NCBI GenBank assembly: GCA_023653785.1
Contig: JAMKCH010012439.1
Span: 1 to 64,000, forward strand
Direction: 5' to 3'
DNA from: Ophioderma brevispina
Lineage: Eukaryota > Echinodermata > Ophiuroidea > Amphilepidida > Ophiodermatidae
Length of the DNA: 64,000 nt
The notes under the pieces are model-generated. The model was not told where the DNA came from. It did no database searches and was given only the letters and a program-made list of their open reading frames with translations. Shown in pieces: positions 49,000 to 62,399 of the stretch (within the stretch, counting starts at the first letter, position 1; each line of letters starts with the position of its first letter). The position numbers and the translations under genes were made by a program.

Positions 49000-51180
49000 C
49001 TATCTTATTAGATTCTTATCTACCCTACAGGAGTCATTGTTTTGATTCATTATAAAATTACTTTCAGAAAAGCTACTTAATTGTATTTATAGTTAATGAA
49101 AGAAATAACTTTAAAATGTCTATTATTCTTCAGGAATGAATAGTTCTCAACAAGAGTTTCTACCATTGGTCGTTAGGTTTCTGTCCATAGATCATCCCCA
49201 TCAATCAAAAAGAACAAAACACACTTGTAGATTTACATGGAATAATAAAGAGAGAGAGAGAGATGGAGAGAGATGGAAAGAGATTAAGAGAGAGATATGA
49301 GAGAGAGATAATGAGAGGAAGAGAGAGCGAGGGAGAGAGAAATAATATTTAGCAATATTATTGGTCTTAGAACTTTTGCCAATGCATAGATGTAGACATG
49401 GTAGACTTGCATACGCTGTACGAAAAATATTAGTTAAGGTATAATAGCGACCAAACAAAAACATTCATTAATTTGCTTTCATTATAAAATACGTTTCAAT
49501 TCGGAGAGGGGTACATAATTTATACAACGTACTTTACAGCTGTTTCTTCATCGTATTATCAATAAACATGATAAACATGCTAAATGTTTGCTTATGCCAT
49601 AAACAAGAGCATTGTCAGAACTTGCTGGCCGACCTAAAATTACCATTTGTAAATGTAAGAAATATAGTTTCTATGATGCATGTAAAAACAGAAAAATATG
49701 ATGTGACATCACTTCAGGTGCATGCTGAGGAGATAAATCTTACCATTTTTAAAATGCATTGCACTGAATTTAAAAGTATGCAGACGGTGGCAAAACCACA
49801 AGTACTTCTGAAATCATGCCAAGGATTTCTTGAAGGGTTCGATTTATTTGGTTTTAGTGCATCTTTGAGTAAAACATAAGAAAACTAAGAGTAGCACACT
49901 TATGAACACATTTCTACATGACGCAGTACTCCAATGTTCCAAATCACAAGTTTTTGTGCTCTTCTTAGGAAAACTTATATTCAAATTCAAGATAATTTAT
50001 TTCCCACATCATACAGGACAACATTAACAATATATAATTATAACATAACCACAGAGTATTTAAAACAGACGTGGAGGGAGAATGACAAAAGCCAAGAAAG
50101 GCCAGAACCGGTCACCCCCAAATGAAAACTTACTTTGTTCCTATAATAAATTTAAACATAAAAGAAAGAAACTATATGATACAATCAAACACAGGCAACA
50201 CAAAAGCAAGCTCCAGGAAATATTTATAGATAAATTTGCTGTGAATGATAGCATATTGTACTTTTTTTTGATTCTTTTAAATTTGTACCGTTTTTGAGAT
50301 ATCTGGAATTGAGTTCCAAAGACTTGGTCCACATGATCTGACTCCTTTAAAAGCAACAATAGGTTTTATTTTTTCTGCAAGTCCATAATTCTTGCATGTC
50401 TCTTTCATAGTCATGATACATTGACTCTTATATTTGAAGAAATCATTGAAAAATGCATGAGGTTATTAGTTGATTTATATATAAACATTCCCAGTTCTAA
50501 TTTTTGAAAATTTCATATACGTTAAGAATTCTCCACATATGGCTTTACTAATGACCTGTCTGAAGTGAAACAGTACAATAAATACAAACTTGGATATTTT
50601 AGGAAATTATCTAGTTTAATGAATCAAAGGCAAAGAATTTAATTATTATTCAAACAAAATAATCATATAGCAATGATTATTAATTGTTATTATTCTTGAT
50701 ACAACACCTCAGACAACCAACATGTATTCAGGTGAACATCCCAACGTTGGGTATTTTTAACCATTTGTTGGTTAAATAGCAGATGAATTGGGACATATTT
50801 TTACCACAGTGGTCAAATTTGCCCAATAAAATGCTAAAATAATATACACACCAACAAATGGGTAAAAATGTATCCATTGTTGGCTGTTCCCTATTCAACA
50901 TGTTGGTTAAAATTTAACCAATGTTGCTGAAGGAATCGTAATAGTATAACTATTATGATGTTAGTCGCAAGCAGAATTTTTTGACGATTTACTTTGCTTG
51001 TCACACATTTACTCTCGTGGTCCTTCTTGGTAATTTTTCTGAAATGTTAAGAAGTGCAATCATATATGACCATTGGTGTGAAAGAAAAACACACAAGGCC
51101 CGTTTTTGTATGCCCGTAACTGCAAAGATTCCGTTACGCATTTTGCAAGGATTACAAACACATCAGATTTTGATGTAATC
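49000..51180 (+). repeat. Triplicated segment, copy 1
   Basis: Blocks shared in order with copy 2 include GTCATTGTTTTGAT, TGAAAGAAATAACTTT, TTAGGTTTCTGT, a GA tract (49247-49340), CATTGCACTGAATTTA, ACTCCAATGTTCC and GTAACTGCAAAGATT. They are separated by many indels, so the duplication is old. The 103-codon frame at 49568-49879 is not conserved in copy 2, arguing against a gene. The copy-specific MITE at 50740-50928 sits inside. Confidence 0.8.
50740..50928. mobile_element. Palindromic MITE, CAACGTTGG type
   Basis: The left end CCAACGTTGGGTATTTTTAACC is mirrored by GGTTAAAATTTAACCAATGTTG at the right, with an inner inverted pair CCATTTGTTGG/CCAACAAATGG. Copy 2 of the surrounding duplication has no such block, supporting insertion after the duplication. 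Superfamily unknown. Confidence 0.7.
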
Positions 51181-51330
51181 GCATCGGAGTTGGCTAAATA
51201 CCGTATATTGTGTTTTTATATGTTTTACATTATTAGTACATGATATATGGAAAGCCAGGATCAGTGCAAGGAGAGTTTGGTGTCTGGTATTCCCAACTGT
51301 TTATCCAATATAATTGTTTGTGCACTATAT

Positions 51331-51686
51331 CACTGTTAAAAATGTCTGAAATTAATTGGAATAATCTATTAAAATAAAAATATTTTTCCAGAATTTTTAG
51401 GGTAAATTTACAGCAAATTTCTGTCAATTAACGGAACTTTGACCGTAATTTAACAGAATTTGTCTCATATTACGGAAAAAATGTGTATTTAACAGAATTT
51501 TTCCGTATTTAAAATTACGGAACCACAAAAAAAAGTCCGGAAATATGTCTGCCAGAAATGTTTGAAAATATTTCCGAAATTAAACATTTTTTATGTTGTT
51601 TTTGTTTTTAATTTTTATTGTTTTTCCTAAAAAGAAATTTTACGGAAAATCTGTTTTTCTTAATTTACGGATAGTTTTTTAACATG
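51331..51686. mobile_element. MITE-like block rich in TTACGGAA inverted motifs
   Basis: It begins CACTGTTAAAAA and ends TTTTTTAACATG, a short imperfect terminal inverted repeat. Between are many TTACGGAA/TTTCCGTA and ACAGAATTT motifs in both orientations. This resembles short palindromic DNA-transposon derivatives seen widely in animals. It falls between copies 1 and 2 of the triplication. No clear target duplication. Confidence 0.5.
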
Positions 51687-51739
51687 TACCGGTACCCAAT
51701 GTCACTCTACTACCTTATTCTTGTCTACTACCCCCCCAC

Positions 51740-53490
51740 AGGATCATTGTTTTGATCCTTGATCCTTATGAAATTTACTACTTTCAGAAAGTTATTATGT
51801 GTTAATTTATAGTTACTGAAAGAAATAACTTTGAAAAAAAAATGTTATTGAAAAAAATATATTGTTTTTCAGAAATGGTTTCCCACAAGAGTTTTTTCAT
51901 CATACGGTTGGTCTTTAGGTTTCTGTTCATAGATTCGTCCGTCTTAATCAAAAAGTTCAAAACGGCTGCACGTATTGTTACATGTATGATAGAGACATGG
52001 AAAGAGAGAGTGGGAGAGAGAGATAGGAGGAGAGAGAGAGAACTTTTGCCAATTCAAATCGTCTTGAATACACTGAAAAGAAAAATATTATTTTGGTAGA
52101 ATAACGACCAAACAAAACAATTAATTAATTAGCTTTTCCTTAAAATACATTTAAATTCGTAGAGGGATGCATAATTTATATTCAAGAATATCACGTCTCT
52201 TGAGCTGTGCCTTTATCGTTTTATCATAAACTGCTAAAAATGTTAGCTATGCCATACACAAAGTTATTTGCAAAGTTGCTGGAATAAGTTGCGACTTAAA
52301 ATTACCGTTTAAAAAAGAAATTACAGTTTCTTTGAGGCATTGGCAACACACAAAATGTGTTGTGACATAGCTGATACCACGTTAGACGCATGATTAGGAA
52401 GATAAATGTTACCACATTTTCAATGCATTGCACTGAATTTATAAAAGTATGCAGACGTGGCAAATCACACACAAATAATTCTGAATAAGACAAGAATGCT
52501 TAAAGGTCCCGGAAATGCAAATAGAATTGATGTGGTTTGCGTCAAGTCTACAAGGAGGCGGCGGAAAGCATTCAATATTTGGGTTGGTGATGACTCATTA
52601 GTGAAACTATTGATTTTTCAGAGCTTAATAGAAATTCCAGTGACTGGTGTGAATCTATCATGACACTGACTGAAAAATCATTAGTTTCACCATGATGTCA
52701 CTGTAGTGTATTTCCTTTTTGCCCTGTTTATTGGAATGGATGCCCCGAAAGATTTGTAGTAGGTTATCACTCACCTGGGACCTTTAAGGGTTCGAATATT
52801 GGTAGTACTCAGATAAAAACACATGCCTACATGAGACAGGACTCCAATGTTCCTAGTCACATTTTTGTGGTTGCGCTGGTGTGGCTCTTCTATGAACACA
52901 TCAAAAAGTATAAAATACAATACAAACAAGCGTATTTTGGGAATAATCTAGTAAAGGATCCAAAGGTCAAACCACGTTAATTAGTCACACAGTAAATAAT
53001 CATATACAATGAGATTAATTTTGATTTTCTTGATATAAATCGGAATAGTGGTAATACCCTCAATATGAAATATATTGTTCTACCAGCAGAAAATTGACAT
53101 TTTGACGATTTTTCTTTTTTCACAACATTTACTTCGTTGGTCACTCTTATGTTAATTTTTTTGAAAATGTTAGGAAAATCAATTCATATGGACCTATGTT
53201 GAGATACAAAACAAACAAGGCCCCATGTTTGTATGTCACAGCCAGTAACTGTAAAGATTGTGTTACGCGTTACAGAATGACAAAAACTCAGATTTGATGT
53301 ATATGGCGGGATCGGGATTGCCACAAGGTTCGAGGTTCTGTAATATGACTTGTGCTAGAATCAGTGCAGTTACTCTGTTTTGATATTTATGACATTAATT
53401 GTGTACTACAATTATTGCGAAGCCGAGGAACAGTGCATAACGGAAGAGAAGATTTTGGTCATTTCTTTCTTTAAAATACATTTTAATGAA
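51740..53490 (+). repeat. Triplicated segment, copy 2
   Basis: Parallels copy 1 block by block, offset by about 2.0-2.7 kb. It carries its own GA tract (about 51996-52040) and the TTAA-flanked insertion at 52504-52783 that is missing from copy 1. Its last ~350 bp (53130-53490) are much closer to copy 3 than to copy 1. Confidence 0.8.
52504..52783. mobile_element. 280-bp TTAA-flanked MITE (piggyBac- or Kolobok-like)
   Basis: Terminal inverted repeats AGGTCCCGG and CC-GGGACCT are bounded by perfect TTAA on both sides (52500-52503 and 52784-52787), the target duplication of piggyBac and Kolobok elements. An inner inverted pair, GACTCATTAGTGAAACTA and CATTAGTTTCACCATGATGTC, lies near 52590 and 52680. 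The empty site survives in copy 1 (CTTGAAGGGTTCG, about 49829-49841, against CTTAAGGGTTCG around this insertion). Confidence 0.88.
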
Positions 53491-55304
53491 TTATTAATAA
53501 ATCGTCCATTAATTTATGGACCCTTGAACCCTCCTCTTTTGCGAAAAAATTGTTTGAACTTTTTATTTTCAAAATATATTACTTTGTGATTTTATTTTAC
53601 AATATTTTTTCAATGAAACTTGCTGGAGTTGTTATTTATAATGAATCTTGTGCTTGACATTGCTTTTTTTCTACTTCATTCCACAACTTATTTTTTACAC
53701 AACTAAATTTGAATTTTGAGAATGTCAAGCACTAGCTTAAGACTTAAGCTTTAAAATAATGTATAAGTTGATATGTTACCCCTACAGCATTGCTGTATCA
53801 TGTTTCAAGTATGCCTCATTATATATGCGCATAATTGATTATGCTAATTACATCCATGTAAATTGGATATTTTTTTTACTGAGATCGCAAAAGTTTTTGA
53901 TGACCAATTTAAGAAGTAACCATTATCGTTAGTATAACCAACAGAAAATAATCAAAAATCAGAGGTCTCCATACTTTAGGGATAATAATGTAATTACATT
54001 TACAATGACAGATGCAAATGTGACGATTTTCTGCTCTTTGGTTTTGAGATGAAACCTGTAGTATTCATTTCATTAAAGACTTTTCTTTTCGTTAAACTTT
54101 ATAACTTTAAAATGCAGAAGTAACACAAGCACGCATCCCATATATATACACATACAGGGGAATTTCTGAAAAAAGAGTAGTCAAATCTAAATCTGAGGGA
54201 CCTTCTAGTTTCTGTTTTACTAATTTACTGAAACCTTTTCATGCACATTGTCATAAAATATGTCAAATTATTTATTTGTAATTCAGACCTTGACCTTTTG
54301 CCCAAAGCAATTAGTACATTTTTTATTTTAAACTATATTGGGTGTATATTATATCAACTGCAATATTCATACCATAAGTGAATAATAATGTTTGGTTCGT
54401 GTAGCCTGTATGGTCATGTAACACAACACCGGGGTAAAATCAACGGCCGTTAACAAAGAAAGCAAACCTACATCATAACCAAAGTAGGTCGGGTGGTCAA
54501 CGCCGATTTACATAATTATGTGAGAATTTAAGTAGGAATTTTTGGATTGTTTTGATAGCATAAATTTATAATCATATATTTAAGAAAAATAGAAGCTCAA
54601 TAATTTTTTTTTCGATCTATGCTTTTCTTGGCTTCCATAGTTTACATTCAGACCCAGACGATTTTATATAGAGTGACAATCCAGCACGGACTACGACATA
54701 GTATGGCAGAGAGAATTAAAATTGGAGAATAAAACCTTGCGGCCTTCATAATTATACAAAGATTTTCTACGACTTTCCAATTGATTCAGAATTCGAAAGA
54801 AAACGTTTCCTCTTGTTTACGAACCATGAACGAAGCCATTTTCTTGCTGCCAGAGATTAATCCTGAATTGACCCAAAACTCATGGCAGTGGTACACAGTT
54901 CTGTGTGTGTGGACACACACACACCTAGTTTAGCACCATTCAACGGTTTACTGGTCCTTGGTCTTGAGTGTAAGAGTCCTAATATATACCATGACCATGG
55001 TCGTGATAGCAAGGATACTGACCCTGCTTTCACTATATTCATGATATTGGGTCTGAAACTCGAAATGAGACTAGTTTTCTCCCCAAGCTTTGTAGACAAC
55101 CAGGCTGTAACAGTTTTTTTCTGATTGGCTGAGTCGATTGTGGACAAATTCCACTGTGGAATGACCTCTATAGCCCATTTATATCTAAACTACTGTTTCC
55201 AATGTTATACTATGCAATTGTGTGGAAACAGTTACATTGCTTGCATGTATATTTTTAACACTGTATCATAGAACTATTCATTAAGCAACTAATATTTCAT
55301 CTCT
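53491..55304. other. Gene-free stretch
   Basis: No recognisable gene. A (CA)n-rich ACACACACAC block near 54910 is preceded by its complement GTGTGTGT, a small hairpin. Opposed frames at 54857-55147 (-) and 54882-55124 (+) are unassigned. Confidence 0.4.
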
Positions 55305-55665
55305 TGGTTAATTTGTTTTTGAAATGTTAGGAAAATCCATTCATATGGACCTATTTGTTTGAGATACAAAACAACCAGTCCCCTTTTTTGTATGTCACAC
55401 CATACTGTAAAGATTGTGTTACTCGTTTACAGAATGAAAAAAAACTCAGATTTGAGTGTATATGGCGGGATCGGGATTGCCACAAGGTCGAGGTTTCTGT
55501 AATATGACTTGTGCTAGACTCAGTGAGTTACTCTTTTTGGGATATGTAGACATTCATGTGTACTACATTATTGCGAATCCGAGGAACAGTGCATAACGGA
55601 AGAGAAGATTTTGGTCATTTCTTTCTTAAATACATTTTAATGAATTATTACGAATCGTAAATAAA
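55305..55665 (+). repeat. Triplicated segment, copy 3 (partial)
   Basis: Very similar to 53130-53490: GAAATGTTAGGAAAAT, CATATGGACCTAT, TATATGGCGGGATCGGG, GAACAGTGCATAACGGAAG and GGTCATTTCTTTCTT are shared, with scattered one- to three-base indels. The repeat ends at about ATGAATTATTA in both. Confidence 0.93.
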
Positions 55666-56168
55666 AAGTAAAAGGGCCAAATTTGTACAGCAAGGTATGA
55701 CGCTATACTACCAATAGTGATGCGGTGCTGGATAAGAAGTTCCATTTAAAAGGGTAATCATGATACCATGTAAACTGGTGCTGGTGTTCATGCAATGTGA
55801 TTTCTACTTCAATATAAAACCAGATGTACCACAAAAGTAAGAACTGTAAACTTAGTGTCATTTGTTTCACGTAAAAAGGTTGACCATTATGATTGATGCA
55901 TGGGGGCCTGGCATTCCATTCATTACAATATAATTCCTGCATGTTTTGACATTTAAAATTACTTTATAAATAAAGCGTTGCTATGTAATATGACAAATTG
56001 CAAACTAAAATTGTGTTTCAAAACTCAATTTGTTGTTTCATTTCACAAGTTGTGCACTTCAAATACAGAAGATGTCCTTTTTAAGGACTCATCTTGTATG
56101 ATTTGGGGTCTGTATTCATCATTGACCTTCTGGGTGGTAAGAGAGGGAATGAGAGGAATCAGTATAAG
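55666..56168. other. Gene-free stretch
   Basis: No recognisable feature. It ends with AGTATAAG, the left target duplication of the next element. Confidence 0.45.
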
Positions 56169-56533
56169 CAGTTGGCGTAGCTAGGATTTCATATGGGGGG
56201 GGGCAGTGTTTTTCGCATCTCAAACGACAGAAAATGGGTAGGGTACAGGGGCCGCCTTAGGGCCTGTGGGGTCCAGGGGGCGAAGCCACCTGAAAATTTT
56301 GGGGTGTATATGCTTTAAAATGACTTCTGAGGGCTAATTTTTTACGATTTTGTAAAATTTACTTGTCCACGCTGTCCATTGAACTTTAAAACTATTACTT
56401 TGCCGACAATCGGCATGCAAGTGCCATGACCTGAATTGTTTTCAAAGTGAACAGACGGGCTCATCTCAACCGACGAAATCATTAGTGGGGGGGGGGGGGC
56501 GGCCCCCTGACTCCCCTCTGGCTACGCCACTGA
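56169..56533. mobile_element. 365-bp hAT-type MITE with 8-bp target duplication
   Basis: The left end CAGTTGGCGTAGCTAGG pairs with the right end CTGGCTACGCCACTG, and both lead inward to G or C runs (GGGGGGGGGGCAG near 56195; a G13 run near 56487). AGTATAAG stands at 56161-56168 and again at 56534-56541, an 8-bp target duplication characteristic of hAT elements. CAGTGGCGTAGC-type termini are common in hAT derivatives. Too short to encode a transposase. Confidence 0.9.
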
Positions 56534-56648
56534 AGTATAAGCAAGGCACAGGGGTTTTTTACAAGAATGGATGACACGTTTTTGATGGAGAAAAGAAAAT
56601 CGAGATTGACATTAGTCGGATCAGACAAGATCATCGTTCATAAGGTAA

Positions 56649-56958
56649 GGTATGTGGTATTTTAGACCAAAACGTCCGCTCTAGGTGCGCTCGGGAGTAC
56701 AGAGGAGCTTGGGTTTCATATGCGACCTACTTTAAACTAAAAACATTTCTTTTTCTACTCTCTTTTCTACTCGTTTACGGCATTAAAAAACGTACAATTA
56801 CTGTGATGCCGTTTATTCCGGTATAAGACAAGAATCTGATGTTGAAACCCAATCGCACCCCGAGCGCACCCCACGCGCACCCCGAGCGCATATATGCACC
56901 TCGAGCACAACCTAGAGAGCACCTAGGGGCGGACTTTGTGCTAAAACACACATACCCG
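56649..56958. mobile_element. Palindromic element with GCGCACCCCGA repeats
   Basis: The left arm GGTATGTGGTATTTTAGACC, AACGTCCGC and CTAGGTGCGCTCGGG is mirrored by CGAGCGCACC... and GCACCTAGGGGCGGACTTTG, CACACATACCC at the right. The right arm holds a short expansion of GCGCACCCC(G/A) (56853-56890). The nature of the element is not established. Confidence 0.65.
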
Positions 56959-57165
56959 GGGTAAAAGGGGGGGTGAGATGAAGAACATTGAGAAAATTTT
57001 ATGAAAGCCAAAAACTCGTGAAATAGTGACGGAATTTTGGTGAATGTCAGCGTTTGAGAAAATCATAAATAAGGGCACTTTGCTATTTTATTGTGTCAAA
57101 TTTCTTCTTTACATTCAATATAAGAAAACAATGATGGGGTTTCTTATCCTGAGACAAATCTCCGG

Positions 57166-57232
57166 GGATTAAACCAATCTCGATTAAACTAAATCTCGAT
57201 TAAACTAATCTCGATTAAACTAATCTCGTTCC
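57166..57232. repeat. 17-18-bp tandem repeat, about 4 copies
   Basis: AATCTCGATTAAACTA repeated, with flanking partial units ATTAAACC and AATCTCGTTCC. Short minisatellite. Confidence 0.9.
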
Positions 57233-59999
57233 GCGCCCCAGATAAATCTCGTAGACGTTTCAATATCCCTTACGTCCCTTACGTAAAATGACTACCACAT
57301 TTGACGGATCACCGCAAAAAAGGGAGGTAGCGTATTGTGTTGTTAGCATCTAGAGCACTTTCCCCGTAAACAACAAGGAAGGGTACGGGCCCCCAACCGT
57401 GATTTTTGAAGTGCAAAAATGGCATTTAGGAAAAAGCTATATAAGTCCCAAGTATGCAAATGAGGTGTTGCCATTGATTCGTCATGCGATACTGCACAAA
57501 CATCATACAGCGCTTGACGGAATTAATGTAATACCCTATTTGCAACTTAAGGACTTCTATGTGAACGTTTACCAGAAAATCTGAAAAGTATCAATATAAA
57601 AGGTAGTTATAAGCGCGTGAAGCGAGAAGATTAAACATGGTCTTTAAAAAAATGTTCACGAATTTGAAAATGACGAACTATAATGAGCTAAATTAAAATA
57701 AACGTAAAATTAAAATTCCAAATGAATCTATTGGGGCCAGTGGTTCTTTAGAGGGCTTCTAAAACATTGAAAAGCTATTTGAAACAAACGCCTCACAGAA
57801 AGGTCGAATGGAGTTTCAGGCAAATGGAAATCAACTCAGATGTGTATATTTTATTTTCATTATGGATCTTTGTATCGTATATTTCGGTGGATTCCAAATG
57901 AACAAATTAAAATAAAATTGCCTTGCGTTTTGTGAATCCGTATATTCTTTTTACCGGCCACGAAAAATATGTCTCAGCTTCCTGCGCGCATAGGTGTAAA
58001 AAATCACATTTTACTGCATTTTTAAAAAGGTTTTCAAGAGATTTGTAACTTTTTTTGAATTGGTCAAGAAAAAAAGAAGCCTAAAATGGAATCGAAGAAT
58101 TTCAGCGCGTGACTTTTCTGACTAAAAAAAACCGCATAGCGCTTAAAGTTTTGGCCTGTTGTTGGAACTTTCTTTTTTGGTCTTAAACATAACGGGAGCT
58201 GATGTGGACTATATCATTTTAAGTGAGAGCTAACGCATGCAAAAGCTTTACAACCATGCAAATTTTAATTTCGTGAACAATGTACCCGTGTCTTTTTCAG
58301 TGTATTTTAAAATCAGTCCAGCAGCAATCAATCATTTGTAACCTATATTCACTCGACCATAAGCAGGAGCTGGTCACACTGTATATGGAATAATCCTCTC
58401 TCGTTCATTTGGCCATTTCTGGACTGTTGATTTTAGGGAAGTAATAGCAATTGATTGTTAATTTCCAAAAACTTTTGATATTCGTCTCAGGTCATTTACC
58501 CAGGTAAAATGCATATAATAATATAGATTACAAGTGATCAATTCAATTCATGGGCTGGTTTTAAGTAAGACGGAAAATACACTTTCGTTTTTGTGTTCGA
58601 AGCACTCCATATGAGGAGTGTGGTGATTAAATCGTACCCCAAAATCTGCAGGGAGTCAAACTTACTCAGTACATTAAATTTAGTCATACTAATCAATGAG
58701 TAAATGTTGCTTGACATCTGCGTAATAAACAGTATGATAAAATGTTCTAAATCAACATTTGATTTTTTATTTTATTTATTTATTTATTTATTATTTCCTT
58801 CTTTTGTCTTTAACAAGATCGTAAAAACTTTGGCAAGATACAGATGTTGGTATTTTATTACAAAATAAGAATAATTTTAACCTAACTCAAAAGATTACCC
58901 GAAAGACACTAAATATAAAAACAATCTTAAGTAAAGGAACATAGCATTATGGCCAACAATCTTCAGTCCTCCGAAGACCAAATATACGAATGCATCAAGC
59001 CTTTCGATACCTTATATCCTGCCGATATGGGCCTTCATAATGAATTCTGAACACGTTATTTGTAATACTGACATGACATTGATTTGATATGACCACTGAA
59101 TTTAAATATAAATATTAGCTAACATACCCTGTGTATGTTTATCATATCCCATTCAATGGTCTGTTTGTCCAAGACCTCCCCACCTCTACCACTGACTACG
59201 ACTTGCAGGGCTTCCCCACAGTCTGTAAAAAAAATCATACTAAGCAAATTCTAGTAGCTTTTCAATCGAAACAGATAAAAGTGGAAATTAGTCTGTTTTG
59301 AGGTAGATTTTATTTAAAGTTATATGTAAATGAAGTTTGATCTGACTAAGCTTGATGATTCTAAGGCACTCAAATTTGAATTTTTTTACGCGAGGACTTA
59401 CAGAAAGAAGAGCCCAATTTTTTTAACCCGTTTTTTGCGGATTTGTAAATGCATTATCATGTATAGATTACACCTGAAGCACTCTACTTACAGGAATTAA
59501 ATCCGTTAGGATTGATTGCATAATTCCTATGTGGCCATTAGATTCAATCATATTAGATTTGAATTCAAATAATCTAATTTAATGTACGGTTTATTTTGAG
59601 GCTCTAAATGTAACGCCGTCCGTTTGCGTATTGGAAACGTCTGCTGCAAACGTTAAATTCCATTGTCCTTTCAGTGTTTGCAACGGGAAGGGGCATCATT
59701 TTCAGGCTCTCTGCCTATCGTCGGGACCTCCTCCATCACTGTTTATTTTTTTTTAAAATGTGTATATATCTTGTGATTTTTGATGGAAAATAAATAAACC
59801 TGATGGAAATGTTAATGCATAAAGATTATTTTAAATCATAAAATTGATTAGTCATTAACGTCAAACTAAAATCTTAAGGATTAACTGTTAAATCACTGAA
59901 ATGTAGATTGGAATAAGCCTGAATCCGTGATCGAGAATAATAACGAAGAATGCGAAGAAGAATTGAGGAGGAGTAGATGGATACACCCCACCCACACCC
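57233..59999. other. Gene-free stretch
   Basis: A (TTTA)n tract is at about 58768-58792. No coding or RNA feature recognised. Confidence 0.45.
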
Positions 60000-60072
60000 C
60001 ACACACAGCGCGCACACACACACACACACACACACCACACACACAAACACATATATATATATATATATATAG

Positions 60073-60116
<44 letters not shown>

Positions 60117-60125
60117 ATTATAATT
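60000..60125. repeat. (CA)n and (TA)n microsatellites
   Basis: A CA-rich run (60000-60050) followed by about 75 bp of TA repeat with single interruptions. Confidence 0.95.
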
Positions 60126-62399
60126 ACAGAAATTATTTTCATGATTATAATTGCAATGTTCTCTTGTGAAAAACACATAGAGGCCTATGCATTAAGTTAT
60201 TATTTATCAATATTTATTATATATTTCATTTAATCCATAGCGTTGTTTTATGGCAAAGGAGTGGTATATATAACATGCATTCCCACAGTAGAGTGAAATA
60301 ACGAAATCCCAAAATTTTTTGGTATAAATAAGAGGTATAACTTCTATGTAAAGGAAATTGGAAAATGTAGGTAATTACATCCGGGAATTCTGACTGAGAT
60401 CCATGGTGTATGCCAGCTGATTCCACACTTAACCGTCAAAACATTTTAGAAAAAATCACAAGCTTTTATAAAAACTATAGGGCGAAATAGGTTATAATAT
60501 ATACTGAGTTCATTGTTTTATGCATTATAAGATTTGAAACATAGTGCCGCTGACTCTACACGCTGTGACTTTGCCGCGTCGCTGCCCAACAACAAAAAAA
60601 AAGTGCCGTCTGTTTCCACAGATTCAACTGCGATTTAACTGATTGTTACCTCGTGTTAGTAGGTTCACGGTTATTCCATTTTTCTTGTTGAACAAAACTT
60701 TTTTCTAAACAGAAAGTTAATGTCCCAGTGTGTTTGTTCGTAAATCAAGATCATCTCAACTAAATTCCGTACACAATTCACTGCGTTCATTCCCATACAA
60801 TGGTTATTTTGTTGTCTTCGCCCGCTAAATTTTAAATAATAAAAAAAGCTTTATTAGAGCAGAATTTGTTTAGGATGGTTTGGAACAACAAAATGGTAGC
60901 CTCCCCGACGACATCTCAGGCCTTATTAAAACCAAACTGCCATTCAATCTGAAAAAAAAAAAACACATATAAGCGAAAAATAGTTTTAAACAGCTGAACT
61001 AAGGGAGTAGTATGTACCAAAGTGAAATAATTTGGAAAAGGGAGGGAAAGGAGGGAGAGACATTGACTGGCTATTGATGGGGAAAGGAAAAAAAGGAAAA
61101 ATTTAGAGTCTTAGTTCTGCACCACAAAACTGGTAAGCATAACTCCAAGAAACTGCCGCTGTCGTATGTTGGTGAAATCTAAAAGATTTTGGTTTTAAAC
61201 ACCAAATAAAAATTTGAAGACTGCACAAACTACAGTTTCGTCTATCTAGAAAGGAAGTAAAAAAGACGCGTAGACTAATTTTAAGTGGGCTTTAAATAAG
61301 AAATAATACATTATTGTTTCAACATATTTATCAGATTTTATGATTATTTGTAATAAGGAAATCGCTGCATTTAAATGTATACAATGTTGCAAATTAAAAA
61401 AACCCTCGTCAATACAGAGATAAAGAAAGATTTGTTTTTTAAAAGAACTGTTATTATAAGGCATATAAGAGAACAATGTTGAATTGTTGTCTCAACCATT
61501 TAATCAGAAAACTCTTTATTTTCAGCGCAATTACTTTGCTATTAGTTAATTGACGTTGCAGGTATACTGTTAGAAATCATTCTAAACTTGCATGGCTATC
61601 GGTAAAATAACGCAAATTTAAAGACATTCCTTCTAAAAACCTTTTTAAAAGGATATCATTACAGAATACTTTCACACTAAATATACACCTCGCAAAGCCA
61701 CAATATATCATGCAGTAAAAGATAGCAAAATAATATGATTTTACACTGTAAAATGTACAGTTACCCACTGCACTGGCATCCAAAACTCATTTCGAACTCT
61801 CAGTAAAATACCATGAGTTTGCGGATTAAAAACAGTCTAAAATTATTATCATTTTGACTGTTTTTTGTCTAATAGATGCGAATAATACTAATTTACCTAT
61901 TATCTCTAATACACTGTCAAATGTATATTTTAGTATTATACTTTATAATATTTTATTAAACCGTTTTGAACTGACGAGTGTAATTGTACGTTTGTCCATT
62001 GTTTTTGCAGGTTAATAAAATCGTCTAAATTGTCCATTAGAGATAACAGGTAGAAGAACTTATTTTACATTGAAAACATGCAAAACTAGTGGAAAAATGG
62101 GAAAAGGTTCATTGTAGGTGTTTTTTTAAAATCTTTTGCGCATTACTCTCCATTCAGGCCAGTAGGTCTAAGTTGAAAAAAAAAATCCACCGACATGTAG
62201 TGTCCCTCCAATGAATAACTTAGCAGATAAATGATTAGAGGAAGAGGAGGAGGTATTAGTAATTAACGACACACCAACACTATCATGACTATTGTGTCAT
62301 ATAGTGTCATGAAGTGGTTTTTCAGAAGGGGTCCACATGAGCCCCCACTATAATACACCAACGGGAGTGCGCAAGACCTTATACACTTTGTGTTAAAGT
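60126..62399. other. Gene-free stretch
   Basis: Low-complexity A-rich runs (for example 60951-60963) but no recognisable gene. Confidence 0.45.

Noticed and set aside
49568..49879. 103-codon frame as a gene
   Set aside because: The paralogous segment at about 52.2-52.5 kb has indels and stops throughout the equivalent region, and the residues match no known family.
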